64,000 nt of DNA from contig CP127384.1 in the NCBI GenBank assembly GCA_030285985.1, positions 2,096,501 through 2,160,500 of the forward strand, read 5' to 3'. Origin of the DNA: Aquidulcibacter paucihalophilus (lineage in GTDB: Bacteria; Pseudomonadota; Alphaproteobacteria; Caulobacterales; Caulobacteraceae). Position 1 is the first letter of the stretch. Each line of letters starts with the position of its first letter. This document shows positions 7,585 through 16,365 of the stretch, piece after piece. The translations under genes were made by a program, and so were the position numbers. A model generated the notes under the pieces. It worked only from the letters and a program-made list of their open reading frames with translations. It did not search any database and had not been told where the DNA came from.

Positions 7585-9867
7585 TTGGACCACATCCTGT
7601 ACTCCATCACGACCGAGCATGACGCCCGCTGGCTGCTGGCCGCGGCGCTGATCTGCATCATCGGGCTGTCGACAGCCATGCAGTTGCTCGGTGTCGGCCG
7701 GGAACAGACCGGAACCCGGCGCCGAAACACGACCCTGCTGGCCGCCTTCATCTCGGGCCTGGCTGTATTCACCACCCATTTCGTGGCCCTTCACGGCTAT
7801 CAGCCCGGACAGGAGATCCGCTACGCCGTCTGGCCGACGGTCGGGTCCTTCGTCCTCGCGCTCGGCAGCTTCGGCCTGGCCGCCGCAATCGTGATGGTTC
7901 GCCCGAACCGCCTCTACCGTGGCCTCGCGGCGCTTGTCGCCCTGGCTGGTGTCTCGGGCATGCATTTCGCCGGGATCGCCGGTCTGCAGTTGGCCGGCAG
8001 TATCAGCTGGCAGCCCGGCATGGCCGCCCTCGCGATCGGCGGAGCCCTGGCCATTGGCCTGGTGACCGGCGGCCTCGTCTATGGCCCTGGACTGCTGCGC
8101 AGGCTGCTGACGGCCTCCGGTGGCGCGGTGGCCGTGGCCTTCCTGCACTTCACGGCGATGAGCGGGATCGTGGTCACGCCCCGGGCCCAGGTCGACACAG
8201 CCCTGACCGTCTCTGGCGTCGTCATGGCGGGAGTCATCGTGGCCATGGTCGCGGCCATCATTGGCGTTACCGCCGTTGTCGCCTGGATGAGCTGGGCCTC
8301 GCAGTCCGGTGCCCTGAGGCGGCTCCGTGAGGCGATGGACGCCATGCCGGACGGCATGGCCTACTATGACGCCGAGGACCGGCTGGTGCTGTGGAACCAG
8401 CGCTATGAGGAGCTGGTTCCGGAACTGTCCCCGTCGCTCAGGGTTGGCGCGACCTTCCGCGAGCTCATCGAGATCGGCCTGGCGCAGGACCTTTATTCCG
8501 ACGCACGCGGGCGGCAGGCCGAATGGTTCCAGGACCGGCTATCCTCGCGCCAGGCCCTGACCACCACAAAGGAACAGCAGCTGGCTGACGGCCGCTGGAT
8601 TCGGGCCTCAGACCGCCGCACCGCCGCCGGCGGTATCGTCACCGTCTGCACCGATATCACCGACCTGAAGAACGACGCCCGCGCCCTGGCCGAGGCCCGT
8701 GACGTGGCCCAGTCGGCCAGCAGCGCCAAGAGCCAGTTCCTCGCCAATATGAGCCACGAGATTCGCACGCCGCTGAATGGCGTCATCGGCGTGGCCCAGG
8801 CCCTGGCGAAAACGCCCCTGTCGTCCCAGCAGGAAGAAATGCTGGAGCTGATCCACTCTTCCGGCCACACGCTTCAGGTCCTGCTCAGTGACATCCTGGA
8901 CCTCGCCCGCGTCGAATCCGGCCGTCTGGAACTGTCCAGTGACACCTTCCATCTCGGCCGCGCCGTGCGCGAGGCGGCGCAGCTCTATGAGACGTCCGCG
9001 GAGGCCAAGGGTCTGCAATTCTTCGTCGAAATCGCGCCCGAGGCGGACGGCTGGATCATCGGCGATGTCGTCCGCATCAAGCAGATCCTGACCAACCTCG
9101 TGTCCAATGCGGTCAAGTTCACCGGCACCGGCTTCGTCAGCATGACCGCGGCTCCCGGGCCCGAACGGGCCGGTTCACCGACATTGCGCTTCTCGATCGA
9201 GGACACCGGCATCGGCTTCGACAGCGAGACCCGCGACCGTCTGTTCAGCCGTTTCGAACAGGCCGACGGTGCCATCACGCGTCGCTTCGGCGGTTCGGGC
9301 CTCGGCCTCGCCATCTCGCGTCAGCTGGCGGAGATGATGGGCGGTTATCTGGACTGCGAGAGCGAGCCCGGTGGTGGTTCGGCCTTCATCCTGACCATCC
9401 CGTTCAACGCCGCCGAAGCGCCCGCCGCCAAGGTCGATGAAATCTGCCAGCCGACGGACGGCGAAGCCGCCACCGTCCGCGTGCTCCTGGCCGACGACCA
9501 TCCGGTGAACCGCAAGGTGGTCGAGATGATCCTGGCCCAGGCAGACGTCGAGCTGACGTCGGTCGAAAACGGCGCCGAGGCGGTCCAGGCCTGCCAGGAC
9601 GGCGATTTCGACATCATCCTCATGGACATGCAGATGCCGGTGATGGACGGCCTGACCGCGACCCGCGAGATCCGGCTGAACGAGGCGGCGATGGGTCTGT
9701 CGCGCACGCCCATCGTCATGCTCACCGCCAACGCCCTCGCCGAACACATCGCGGCCGCCGAGGCCGCCGGCGCGGACCGCCATCTGGCCAAGCCGTTCGA
9801 CGCCGCCGAACTGCTCCAGCTGGTCGCGACCCTGCCGCTGGCCGCCGCAGCCGCCATCGCCGCCTGA
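7585..9867 (+). CDS. MHYT-domain hybrid sensor histidine kinase / response regulator
   Basis: Inner-membrane signalling protein of 760 residues. Residues 1-240 hold about seven membrane helices with three MHYT-like motifs (HFVALHGY, MHFAGIAG, LHFTAMSG), a family proposed to bind copper and sense a diatomic gas. A PAS domain follows (AMPDGMAYYDAEDRL), then a HisKA domain with the phospho-accepting His in NMSHEIRTPLN, an HATPase domain with its N, G1 (DTGIGF) and G2 (GGSGLGL) boxes, and a C-terminal receiver with acceptor Asp in ILMDMQMPVMDG. There is no Hpt domain, so a separate phosphotransfer protein is expected. I chose TTG 7585 because GAAGGGGG lies just upstream; the frame is open earlier without such a site. 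Confidence 0.9.
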   Translation: MDHILYSITTEHDARWLLAAALICIIGLSTAMQLLGVGREQTGTRRRNTTLLAAFISGLAVFTTHFVALHGYQPGQEIRYAVWPTVGSFVLALGSFGLAAAIVMVRPNRLYRGLAALVALAGVSGMHFAGIAGLQLAGSISWQPGMAALAIGGALAIGLVTGGLVYGPGLLRRLLTASGGAVAVAFLHFTAMSGIVVTPRAQVDTALTVSGVVMAGVIVAMVAAIIGVTAVVAWMSWASQSGALRRLREAMDAMPDGMAYYDAEDRLVLWNQRYEELVPELSPSLRVGATFRELIEIGLAQDLYSDARGRQAEWFQDRLSSRQALTTTKEQQLADGRWIRASDRRTAAGGIVTVCTDITDLKNDARALAEARDVAQSASSAKSQFLANMSHEIRTPLNGVIGVAQALAKTPLSSQQEEMLELIHSSGHTLQVLLSDILDLARVESGRLELSSDTFHLGRAVREAAQLYETSAEAKGLQFFVEIAPEADGWIIGDVVRIKQILTNLVSNAVKFTGTGFVSMTAAPGPERAGSPTLRFSIEDTGIGFDSETRDRLFSRFEQADGAITRRFGGSGLGLAISRQLAEMMGGYLDCESEPGGGSAFILTIPFNAAEAPAAKVDEICQPTDGEAATVRVLLADDHPVNRKVVEMILAQADVELTSVENGAEAVQACQDGDFDIILMDMQMPVMDGLTATREIRLNEAAMGLSRTPIVMLTANALAEHIAAAEAAGADRHLAKPFDAAELLQLVATLPLAAAAAIAA

Positions 9868-9876
9868 TCCCACGCC

Positions 9877-10086
9877 CTATTCGTAGCCGTGCGCGGCCTC
9901 GTTGATGACCTGCGAGGGCATGCGCGAGAAGTCGACGCTGACCGGCTGCGCCGCCCGGGCGCGGAAGGTCTTGATGACGTGCTCGAGGCGGCGACGCACC
10001 TCGCGCTCGGCCTCGGTGCCGGTATCGAGATTCAACGGGGCGAGGCAGAAATCGATGATGGCCGTAGGGCTGCTCAGGGGCTGCAT
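9877..10086 (-). CDS. Small conserved-looking protein downstream of aceA
   Basis: A 69-residue protein with no known motif. It starts 11 bases after the aceA stop, on the same strand, behind a clear GGAGAGA site, so it is very probably the second gene of the aceA operon. The sequence is mixed alpha/beta with a charged central helix (EAEREVRRRLEHVIKTF) and a nearly non-charged N terminus. No signal peptide or membrane segment is seen. The context suggests an accessory role in acetate or glyoxylate metabolism, but nothing in the sequence proves it. Confidence 0.7.
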   Translation of the reverse strand: MQPLSSPTAIIDFCLAPLNLDTGTEAEREVRRRLEHVIKTFRARAAQPVSVDFSRMPSQVINEAAHGYE

Positions 10087-10097
10087 GGTCTCTCTCC

Positions 10098-11378
<1,281 letters not shown>

Positions 11379-11439
11379 GACGGTCTCGGCTCGGGAATGC
11401 GGTCATCGCCGCGGGTCTCGAGGAGCAGAACACGCCCAA

Positions 11440-11521
11440 GTCACGAATGACACAGACCCGGTCGAGCCATTCGTGTCATTCAGTCATGATGTGACATAGA
11501 CCGTTAAGTCATTTTGTGACT
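11440..11521. promoter_or_regulatory. Palindrome array between aceA and its regulator (probable operators)
   Basis: Three related dyads: GTCA-N4-TGAC at 11440-11451, GTCA-N5-TGAC at 11483-11495, and AGTCA-N5-TGACT at 11507-11521. In addition GAATGACAC (11445-11453) is the exact reverse complement of GTGTCATTC (11473-11481). The last dyad ends 11 bases before the regulator start, a position suited to autorepression. The shared half-site and the location imply binding by the adjacent helix-turn-helix protein. Confidence 0.7.
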
Positions 11522-11532
11522 AACATGCGATC

Positions 11533-12960
11533 ATGGACGCCGCCGCCGATCGCAAGCTGTTCCTCGGAGGCCGCCTCAAGCGGCTCCGGCGTGATCTGGC
11601 CCTGACCCAGACCGCCATGGCGGGCGATCTCGGCGTCTCGCCCTCCTACCTCAATCACATCGAGCGCAACCAGCGGCCCGTCTCGGCCCAGTTGCTGCTG
11701 CGGCTGGCCGACACCTATGACGTCGACCTGCGCACTCTCGGCCAGTCCGCCGGTCCCGCCTCCGAGGCCGAACTGGCCGAGGCCTTCGCCGATCCGGTCT
11801 TCCAGGGCCTGGCGGTGCCGCGGCACGAGATCGTCCAGCTGGCCGAAGACCAGCCCGCCGCAGCCGACGCCCTGCTGCGGCTGTACCGCGCCTTCTCCGA
11901 CCGCCGCGCCCGCGAGGGTGCCAAGGCGGGCGGAGGCGACGACAGCCCCTCCGACTGGGTGCGCGAATACATCCAGTCGCGCCGCAACCATTTCCCCGAA
12001 CTCGACACGCTCGGCGAAGGCCTCGCCGAGGCCCTCCTCGCCGAGACCCCGGGTGAGCCGTTCGAGACCCGGGTTCGCGCCCGCCTCCAGACCCGCCACG
12101 GCCTCAGCGTCCGCACCCTGCCGGCCGAGGTCATGGTCGAATGGACCCGTCGCTATGACCCGCACCGCAAACGGCTGCTGCTGTCCGAGACCCTCGGCCC
12201 CGCCTCCCGCGCCTTCGCCGTCGCCTTCCAGCTGGCCCTGTCAGAGCATGACGTCGCGCTGACCGCCCTCGCAGACGCCGCCTCCGCCCCCGACGAGCCC
12301 ACGCGCCGCCTGCTCAAGGTGTCCCTGACCAACACCCTCGCCGCCGCCATCCTGATGCCCTACGGCCCCTTCCAGCGCACGGCGGAGGAGACCGGCTACG
12401 ACCTCGGCCGACTGCAGGCCCGCTTCGGCGTCAGCTACGAACAGGCCGCCCACCGCCTGACCACCCTGTCGCGCCCGACGGCGCGCGGCGTGCCCTTCTT
12501 CCTCATGCGAGTCGATCAGGCCGGCAACATCTCCAAGCGGTTCGCCTCGGGAGCCTTCCCCTTCTCCCGCTTCGGCGGGGCCTGCCCCCGCTGGCGGCTG
12601 CACTCCGCCTTCCGCACGCCCGGTCGTGTCATCACCCAGATCATCGAGACCCCGGACGGCGGCCGCTGGTTCACCCTCGCCCGCACCGTCGACCGCCAGG
12701 GCGCCGGATCGTCTTTTGGCGCCTTCACCGAGGGCCAGGACCTCGCCATCGGCCTCGGCTGCGAGCTGAAGCACGCCCACCGCCTGACTTATGCCCGCGG
12801 CCTCGACTTGACCGCGCCCGAGGTCACCCCCATCGGCCCGGCCTGCCGCCTGTGCCACCGCCACCCCTGCGCCGAACGCGCCGCAGCGCCGATCGACCGC
12901 CCTCTGGTGGTCGACGACTGGGCCAAGTCGGTCAGTCCGTATCCGTTCGCGGGGGGATGA
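11533..12960 (+). CDS. XRE-family regulator of the RamB/ScfR type (short-chain acyl-CoA metabolism regulator)
   Basis: A 475-residue transcription factor. Residues about 10-70 are a Cro/CI helix-turn-helix (LALTQTAMAGDLGVSPSYLNHIERNQ). The middle carries a degenerate ImmA/IrrE-like metallopeptidase region: the usual HExxH position reads LALSEHDVAL. The C-terminal DUF2083 part holds a Cys cluster (CRLCHRHPC). This architecture matches RamB of Corynebacterium and alphaproteobacterial ScfR-like proteins that control glyoxylate, propionate or acyl-CoA genes. Its divergence from aceA and the palindromes in between make isocitrate lyase the likely target. ATG 11533 was taken; ATG 11525 is out of frame. 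Confidence 0.87.
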   Translation: MDAAADRKLFLGGRLKRLRRDLALTQTAMAGDLGVSPSYLNHIERNQRPVSAQLLLRLADTYDVDLRTLGQSAGPASEAELAEAFADPVFQGLAVPRHEIVQLAEDQPAAADALLRLYRAFSDRRAREGAKAGGGDDSPSDWVREYIQSRRNHFPELDTLGEGLAEALLAETPGEPFETRVRARLQTRHGLSVRTLPAEVMVEWTRRYDPHRKRLLLSETLGPASRAFAVAFQLALSEHDVALTALADAASAPDEPTRRLLKVSLTNTLAAAILMPYGPFQRTAEETGYDLGRLQARFGVSYEQAAHRLTTLSRPTARGVPFFLMRVDQAGNISKRFASGAFPFSRFGGACPRWRLHSAFRTPGRVITQIIETPDGGRWFTLARTVDRQGAGSSFGAFTEGQDLAIGLGCELKHAHRLTYARGLDLTAPEVTPIGPACRLCHRHPCAERAAAPIDRPLVVDDWAKSVSPYPFAGG

Positions 12961-12967
12961 GGCGGAC

Positions 12968-12991
12968 GTCCGCTTTGGGTGGTTAGCGGAC
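12968..12991. repeat. 24-nt palindromic repeat, copy A
   Basis: Begins GTCCGCTTTGGGT and ends AGCGGAC, an imperfect hairpin with a six-base loop, directly after the regulator gene stop and followed by six T residues. In the plus direction it could also act as that gene's terminator. Confidence 0.75.
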
Positions 12992-12996
12992 ATTTT

Positions 12997-13260
12997 TTAC
13001 CGCTGGCCCGCGTCCATCTCTGAGCCGCCCATGTGCCGGACGAACGCCTCGCGCACACTGGAACGGAAAGTTTGGGCCTCTGAGCCATCCGGGTCCCAGC
13101 CCTCCGCCTTGAATAGGGCGTCGGCGAACTCCTCATTGGTCAAGACGCCGGACTGAGGGAGGAACTGGTCAACGTGCAGGGGTTGGCCATCGACAACGGA
13201 ACCGCAGAACCCGAGGCGGACGCAGACTTCTTCCAAAAGCTTGTCGTAGGCGGCTCTCAT
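12997..13260 (-). CDS. Small uncharacterised soluble protein
   Basis: An 87-residue protein with no signal or membrane segment. The N-terminal half contains VCVRLGFCGSV and a hydrophobic stretch; the C-terminal half is acidic with a possible amphipathic helix (TFRSSVREAFVRHMG). It resembles small orphan proteins that I recall from other Caulobacterales, but no function is known to me. It lies between two copies of the 24-nt repeat. Start ATG 13260 has GAGAG just upstream. Confidence 0.65.
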   Translation of the reverse strand: MRAAYDKLLEEVCVRLGFCGSVVDGQPLHVDQFLPQSGVLTNEEFADALFKAEGWDPDGSEAQTFRSSVREAFVRHMGGSEMDAGQR

Positions 13261-13286
13261 CTCTCAACCGTAGCGGAGCCGGGAAG

Positions 13287-13310
13287 GTCCGCAATGGGTC
13301 GTTAGCGGAC
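13287..13310. repeat. 24-nt palindromic repeat, copy B
   Basis: Same layout as copy A (GTCCGC ... GCGGAC, 24 bases) with a changed inner pair (AATGGGTCGTT). Lies just upstream of the small gene starting at 13260. Confidence 0.75.
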
Positions 13311-13311
13311 G

Positions 13312-13334
13312 GTCGGCTCTGGGGGAAAGCGGAC
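13312..13334. repeat. 24-nt palindromic repeat, degenerate copy C
   Basis: Immediately follows copy B. The left arm has decayed (GTCGGCTCTGGGG) while the right arm AAAGCGGAC is intact, so the two copies form a tandem pair. Confidence 0.6.
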
Positions 13335-13379
13335 TTTCGGACGAGCGTTTGATTTCTGCTCTCGGCACACTTCAGCGGT

Positions 13380-13907
13380 CTACCAACGCCCGCCTGGACG
13401 CCGCCCCGGGTGATTGAGAGGTAAAGCGGCCCGATCGTCTGGCACATGAATGTTGGCGAACCATCGCATCAGAACGCGATCCCCGGCGACTGGCCGAACA
13501 CTGGCGTTCGTAAAGGCAGCCTGTCCAAACTCAGGCGGGATCCCGATATCAACCGCGACCAATGCGACATCGTCGCCGACAGCCCCATCGCAATCGGGGC
13601 GGTCGCTGGTTCGTTCATAGACCTCGATACGACCACGGTGCGTAAGGGCTGGTTCGTCGAACTGGACGGGGGGACCCTGTAGGCGGCGCACTGTGATTGT
13701 TCCGCACTCGCTCTCGAACATCACAATTTCGCCCATCACATTCATCCGACCATCTCGCCCGCCCTCGACACGCTGATCGACCAAAAAAGGGTCGACAGCC
13801 GGCGGTGCCTGCCAGTCGCGATAATCATAAGGGCGCGCGGCGCACGAGGCGACGAGGCCGCCTGCGACTAAGACTTGTATCCAACGAAACGCATGACGGT
13901 GAGACAT
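13380..13907 (-). CDS. Putative lipoprotein of unknown function
   Basis: A 175-residue secreted protein. From ATG 13907 it begins MSHRHAFRWIQVLVAGG and meets a lipobox at VASC, so it should be lipid-anchored in the envelope. The mature part is rich in Asp, Pro and Arg, with a few beta-type stretches and two cysteines (SECGTI, PDCDG) that could pair. The frame extends 16 codons further upstream, but the signal peptide only makes sense from 13907. It sits within the repeat-rich patch of orphan genes. No family recognised. Confidence 0.65.
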   Translation of the reverse strand: MSHRHAFRWIQVLVAGGLVASCAARPYDYRDWQAPPAVDPFLVDQRVEGGRDGRMNVMGEIVMFESECGTITVRRLQGPPVQFDEPALTHRGRIEVYERTSDRPDCDGAVGDDVALVAVDIGIPPEFGQAAFTNASVRPVAGDRVLMRWFANIHVPDDRAALPLNHPGRRPGGRW

Positions 13908-13956
13908 TCGGCTAGCTATGCACCGTGGTCGCCAAACCGCAACGGCTCGCGCCAAC

Positions 13957-13980
13957 GTCCGCTATGGGTCGATAGCCGCC
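13957..13980. repeat. 24-nt palindromic repeat, copy D
   Basis: GTCCGCTATGGGTCGATAGC followed by CGCC: the terminal GGAC of the right arm has changed. An isolated right-arm piece (GGAAGCGGACATTG) lies at 13996-14009, suggesting a second, broken copy beside it. Confidence 0.65.
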
Positions 13981-14026
13981 CGTCGCCTGAGGATAGGAAG
14001 CGGACATTGAAAAGTCGCTGCTCAAG

Positions 14027-14467
14027 ATGCACCGTGAGCTGCCTCAAGGGGTGGAGAAGTCTGTCATCGCTACCAAAATCACGCCCTCAAAAGCCGTCAG
14101 CCGTGGCAACCTGACCGTCAACGGCGCGGTCATGTCGATGATGTTTGGCGTCCCGGCATTCGCTTTTGCGGTGCCCCTGCTCCTTGGACTTGATGTGCAA
14201 ACAGCCGGTGCGGCGGCAGGGCTCGCCTTCTTTGCAAGCTGGCCCTTGGCTTGGCTCACATGGTCCGTTCTCGTCGTCCGGTGGAGGGTTTGGGCTTACG
14301 AGCGAGTTGACGATCTGGATGAGCTAAAGATGCACGCGGTGGCCGCCGGTCTGATCTGGCGCGACGGGCACTTCTTCGAGCGAACGGAAATCCGCTCGCA
14401 GCTTCAACGCAAACGTATTCGCGAACTTGAGCAGGCTTGGGTAGCTAAGCGTGGAGACCGGGGCTAG
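14027..14467 (+). CDS. Small inner-membrane protein of unknown function
   Basis: A 146-residue protein with a hydrophilic N terminus, two adjacent membrane helices (about residues 32-55 and 60-85) and a charged C-terminal tail with a predicted amphipathic or coiled helix (RSQLQRKRIRELEQAW). Base composition is lower in GC (near 58-60%) than the surrounding genes, in line with the orphan genes around it. It lies between repeat copies D and E. No family recognised; the start at ATG 14027 is the first in frame but lacks a strong ribosome site. Confidence 0.6.
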   Translation: MHRELPQGVEKSVIATKITPSKAVSRGNLTVNGAVMSMMFGVPAFAFAVPLLLGLDVQTAGAAAGLAFFASWPLAWLTWSVLVVRWRVWAYERVDDLDELKMHAVAAGLIWRDGHFFERTEIRSQLQRKRIRELEQAWVAKRGDRG

Positions 14468-14487
14468 CCTGCCCTCTCTCTGGAGAG

Positions 14488-14511
14488 GTCCGCTTTGGGT
14501 CGGAAGCGGAC
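14488..14511. repeat. 24-nt palindromic repeat, copy E
   Basis: GTCCGCTTTGGGTCGGAAGC then GGAC, a near-complete hairpin 20 bases after the membrane protein stop and upstream of the candidate structured RNA. Confidence 0.8.
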
Positions 14512-14527
14512 AGTTGTCTCAAGCTGG

Positions 14528-14557
14528 TTACCCGACCTCGATCCTCCATGCTAAAGT
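14528..14557 (+). promoter_or_regulatory. Possible promoter of the candidate RNA
   Basis: GCTAAAGT at 14550-14557 resembles the Caulobacter housekeeping -10 element (GCTANAWC). TTACCC at 14528-14533, 16 bases upstream, is a weak match to the -35 box. The predicted start, about 14562-14564, coincides with the first base of the closing stem of the RNA. Confidence 0.35.
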
Positions 14558-14560
14558 GAG

Positions 14561-14680
14561 GAGTACGGCGGAGGGCAGAGGAGACCCGAAAGGGTACCAG
14601 AGGCTAACGCTGACCGCGCCCAGGGACTTGGGCACCGCCCGCGTTAAGCCTATGCGCGGGCCTTAGCTCCGCCGTACACC
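14561..14680 (+). ncRNA. Candidate structured RNA of unknown class
   Basis: The stretch is closed by a perfect 11-bp stem, 14563-14573 with 14667-14677. Inside are a hairpin with a GAAA tetraloop (ACCC 14584-14587, GGGT 14592-14595), a 10-bp helix with one bulged A (14601-14610 with 14641-14651), and a nested hairpin GCCCA/TGGGC (14618-14622 with 14629-14633). A rival 7-bp hairpin (14637-14643 with 14655-14661) would break the 10-bp helix, so two folds compete. The GNRA loop exists only on the plus strand, which favours plus transcription, as does the -10-like box just upstream. No credible protein fits here. I compared by memory with SRP RNA, RNase P, tmRNA and common riboswitches and saw no match; a short 6S-like RNA is not excluded. 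Confidence 0.5.
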
Positions 14681-14684
14681 GGAC

Positions 14685-14708
14685 GTCCGCTTTGGGTCGA
14701 AAGCCGAC
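14685..14708. repeat. 24-nt palindromic repeat, copy F
   Basis: GTCCGCTTTGGGTCGAAAGC then CGAC, at the downstream edge of the candidate RNA and 10 bases from the stop of the convergent peptidase gene. Confidence 0.75.
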
Positions 14709-14718
14709 CTCTCCCGCC

Positions 14719-16149
14719 CTACTCCAGCACCACCCGGCCCGCCTCGCGCCGCATCGCCACGCCCGACCGCCCCAGCAGTCCCGCGACCAGCTCCGCCGCC
14801 AGCGGCGATCCCTCGTCCAGCAGCGTCTCCATATCCTGCCGCAGCAACCGGTCGCCCGACACGGCGTCCAGCGCGTCCAGCCACTCATCCCGCGTCAGCA
14901 CCCCGTCCGCACGGCTGGCGTCGATCAACGGCTTGAGGAAGTCGAACCAGTCCCCACCGGTCGCCCGTCGCTGGGCACTCTCGGCGACCATGGCGAACAC
15001 CGCCCCGCAGGCGTAGTTCGCCCGATGCTCGCCGCGTTCGGCGGCCTCGACCACCGGCTGATCGGCCAGTCGGATGCAGTCGTCGACCTCCTTCTGCAGT
15101 TCCGCCCGGGCGTCCCAGGCGGGGTCGATCACCTTGACCGCCCGGATCGCCATCAGATCCGCCCCGCCTTCGGTGATCCAGGCGTCGCGGGCGCGCTCAT
15201 AGGTAACCACCCCTCCGAGCCAGAAATGCGCGCTCTCGTGCCCGATGAACCAGCGCGCCATCGACAGCACCCGGGCGCTCGGCTCAACCACGCCGGCACC
15301 GTCGAATTTCATCACGACCAGACCGGGCAGGACGCTGCCCCCCATCGAGGTACGACCGGGGGTCGGGCCGTTCCAGCTGATCATGACCGTCGGACGATCG
15401 CTTTGTCCCGGCCCCAGGCGGCGGGCATAGACCTCGGCGATGCTCGGCGCGAAATCCTTGACGGCCGCGCCGATCCACGGCGGCAGCTGCGGGTCGATCA
15501 CGGTGACCAGGCCATCGCTTTCGGCCAGTTCGACCTGACCAAACAGGACATAGGTCTCCGCCGCCACGGCCGTCGCGGCGGCCACGCGCTGGCCCCGGAA
15601 CAGGACCGGCCCGGCCCGGTCACGCCAGGTCACCGAGGACGGCCCGGTCTCAAGCGGATAGTCGGTCAGATCGTGCGGGACCTCGGCCACCGCGGCGACC
15701 GACGCGAGCGGAAACACGTCGAAAAGGCCGCTGGGCATGGCCACCGAGCCGTCGGTGAAGACCAGTACCTCATATTCGGCCTCAAGGTTCTCGGGCTTCG
15801 AGGTAAAGGCGATCTGCACCCGGCGCGGAACGGGCCCGCCGTCGGTCATGCGCAGGATATCGCGGGCGGCGGAGCGCTCCAGAACCACCCCCGGCGTGAC
15901 GACCCGCCACTGGTCCGGCCGCCACGGAAGGTGGGTTTCCTCGAGCAGCGCCGAGTTGAAGAAGGCCCAGACCGGGGCGTCGCGGTCCAGCTCATACTCG
16001 GCTGTCCAGGCGTCGCCGTCGCGGGTGACGGTCACGGCGGGCCTTGAGCCCCCGGCGTCCTGCGATGCCGCCGGCGGGCGCGCCTCCGCCGACGATACGG
16101 CGGTCGCGAATGCCAGACCGGCCAAGGCTGCAATCAACAAAGGACGCAT
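14719..16149 (-). CDS. Secreted gluzincin-type metallopeptidase (orphan, M1/M61-like)
   Basis: A 476-residue exported protein with a signal peptide ending near AVSSAEA. The C-terminal half has a gluzincin zinc site: HESAH in WFIGHESAHFWLGG, and about 18 residues on, the third ligand Glu in WITEGGADL, a layout seen in M1 and M61 peptidases. The N-terminal 250 residues look like beta-sandwich, also as in those families, but overall similarity is too low for me to name a subfamily. Start ATG 16149 is preceded by GGGGGGAT; an ATG six codons earlier would disrupt the signal peptide. Likely acts in the periplasm or at the cell surface. Confidence 0.75.
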   Translation of the reverse strand: MRPLLIAALAGLAFATAVSSAEARPPAASQDAGGSRPAVTVTRDGDAWTAEYELDRDAPVWAFFNSALLEETHLPWRPDQWRVVTPGVVLERSAARDILRMTDGGPVPRRVQIAFTSKPENLEAEYEVLVFTDGSVAMPSGLFDVFPLASVAAVAEVPHDLTDYPLETGPSSVTWRDRAGPVLFRGQRVAAATAVAAETYVLFGQVELAESDGLVTVIDPQLPPWIGAAVKDFAPSIAEVYARRLGPGQSDRPTVMISWNGPTPGRTSMGGSVLPGLVVMKFDGAGVVEPSARVLSMARWFIGHESAHFWLGGVVTYERARDAWITEGGADLMAIRAVKVIDPAWDARAELQKEVDDCIRLADQPVVEAAERGEHRANYACGAVFAMVAESAQRRATGGDWFDFLKPLIDASRADGVLTRDEWLDALDAVSGDRLLRQDMETLLDEGSPLAAELVAGLLGRSGVAMRREAGRVVLE

Positions 16150-16365
16150 GAAATCCCCCCGCTTCAAATCCGGAACTACGCAGTACGGCGGCCAGCGTCA
16201 GCTTAAGCTTTGGTCACGCTTGGGACCGATCGGTGCCCGCGACGGGTTAGGCCCGGCCCCCCGGATCTGGTCCGGCCCGGGACGCGGTTCGTCGTGAACC
16301 TGCCTGTTGGTCTCATCAGGCGCGCCCTTCGCCGCCCGGTTCGCCGCGAGGTGGGCCGCTGCGGC

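Noticed and set aside
11533..12960. Toxin-antitoxin or phage repressor role for the XRE protein
   Set aside because: Length, DUF2083 tail and position opposite aceA fit the RamB/ScfR metabolic type much better.
14451..14666. 71-codon plus-strand frame overlapping the candidate RNA
   Set aside because: No ribosome site, unusual composition, and it covers a repeat copy plus a highly paired region better explained as RNA.
14561..14680. Assignment of the candidate RNA as 6S, SRP, tmRNA or RNase P RNA
   Set aside because: The signature loops and sizes of SRP, tmRNA and RNase P are missing, and the element is shorter than usual 6S RNA; no class is claimed.
12960..14720. CRISPR array
   Set aside because: The repeats are palindromic and irregularly spaced with genes between them; no uniform spacers or cas genes.
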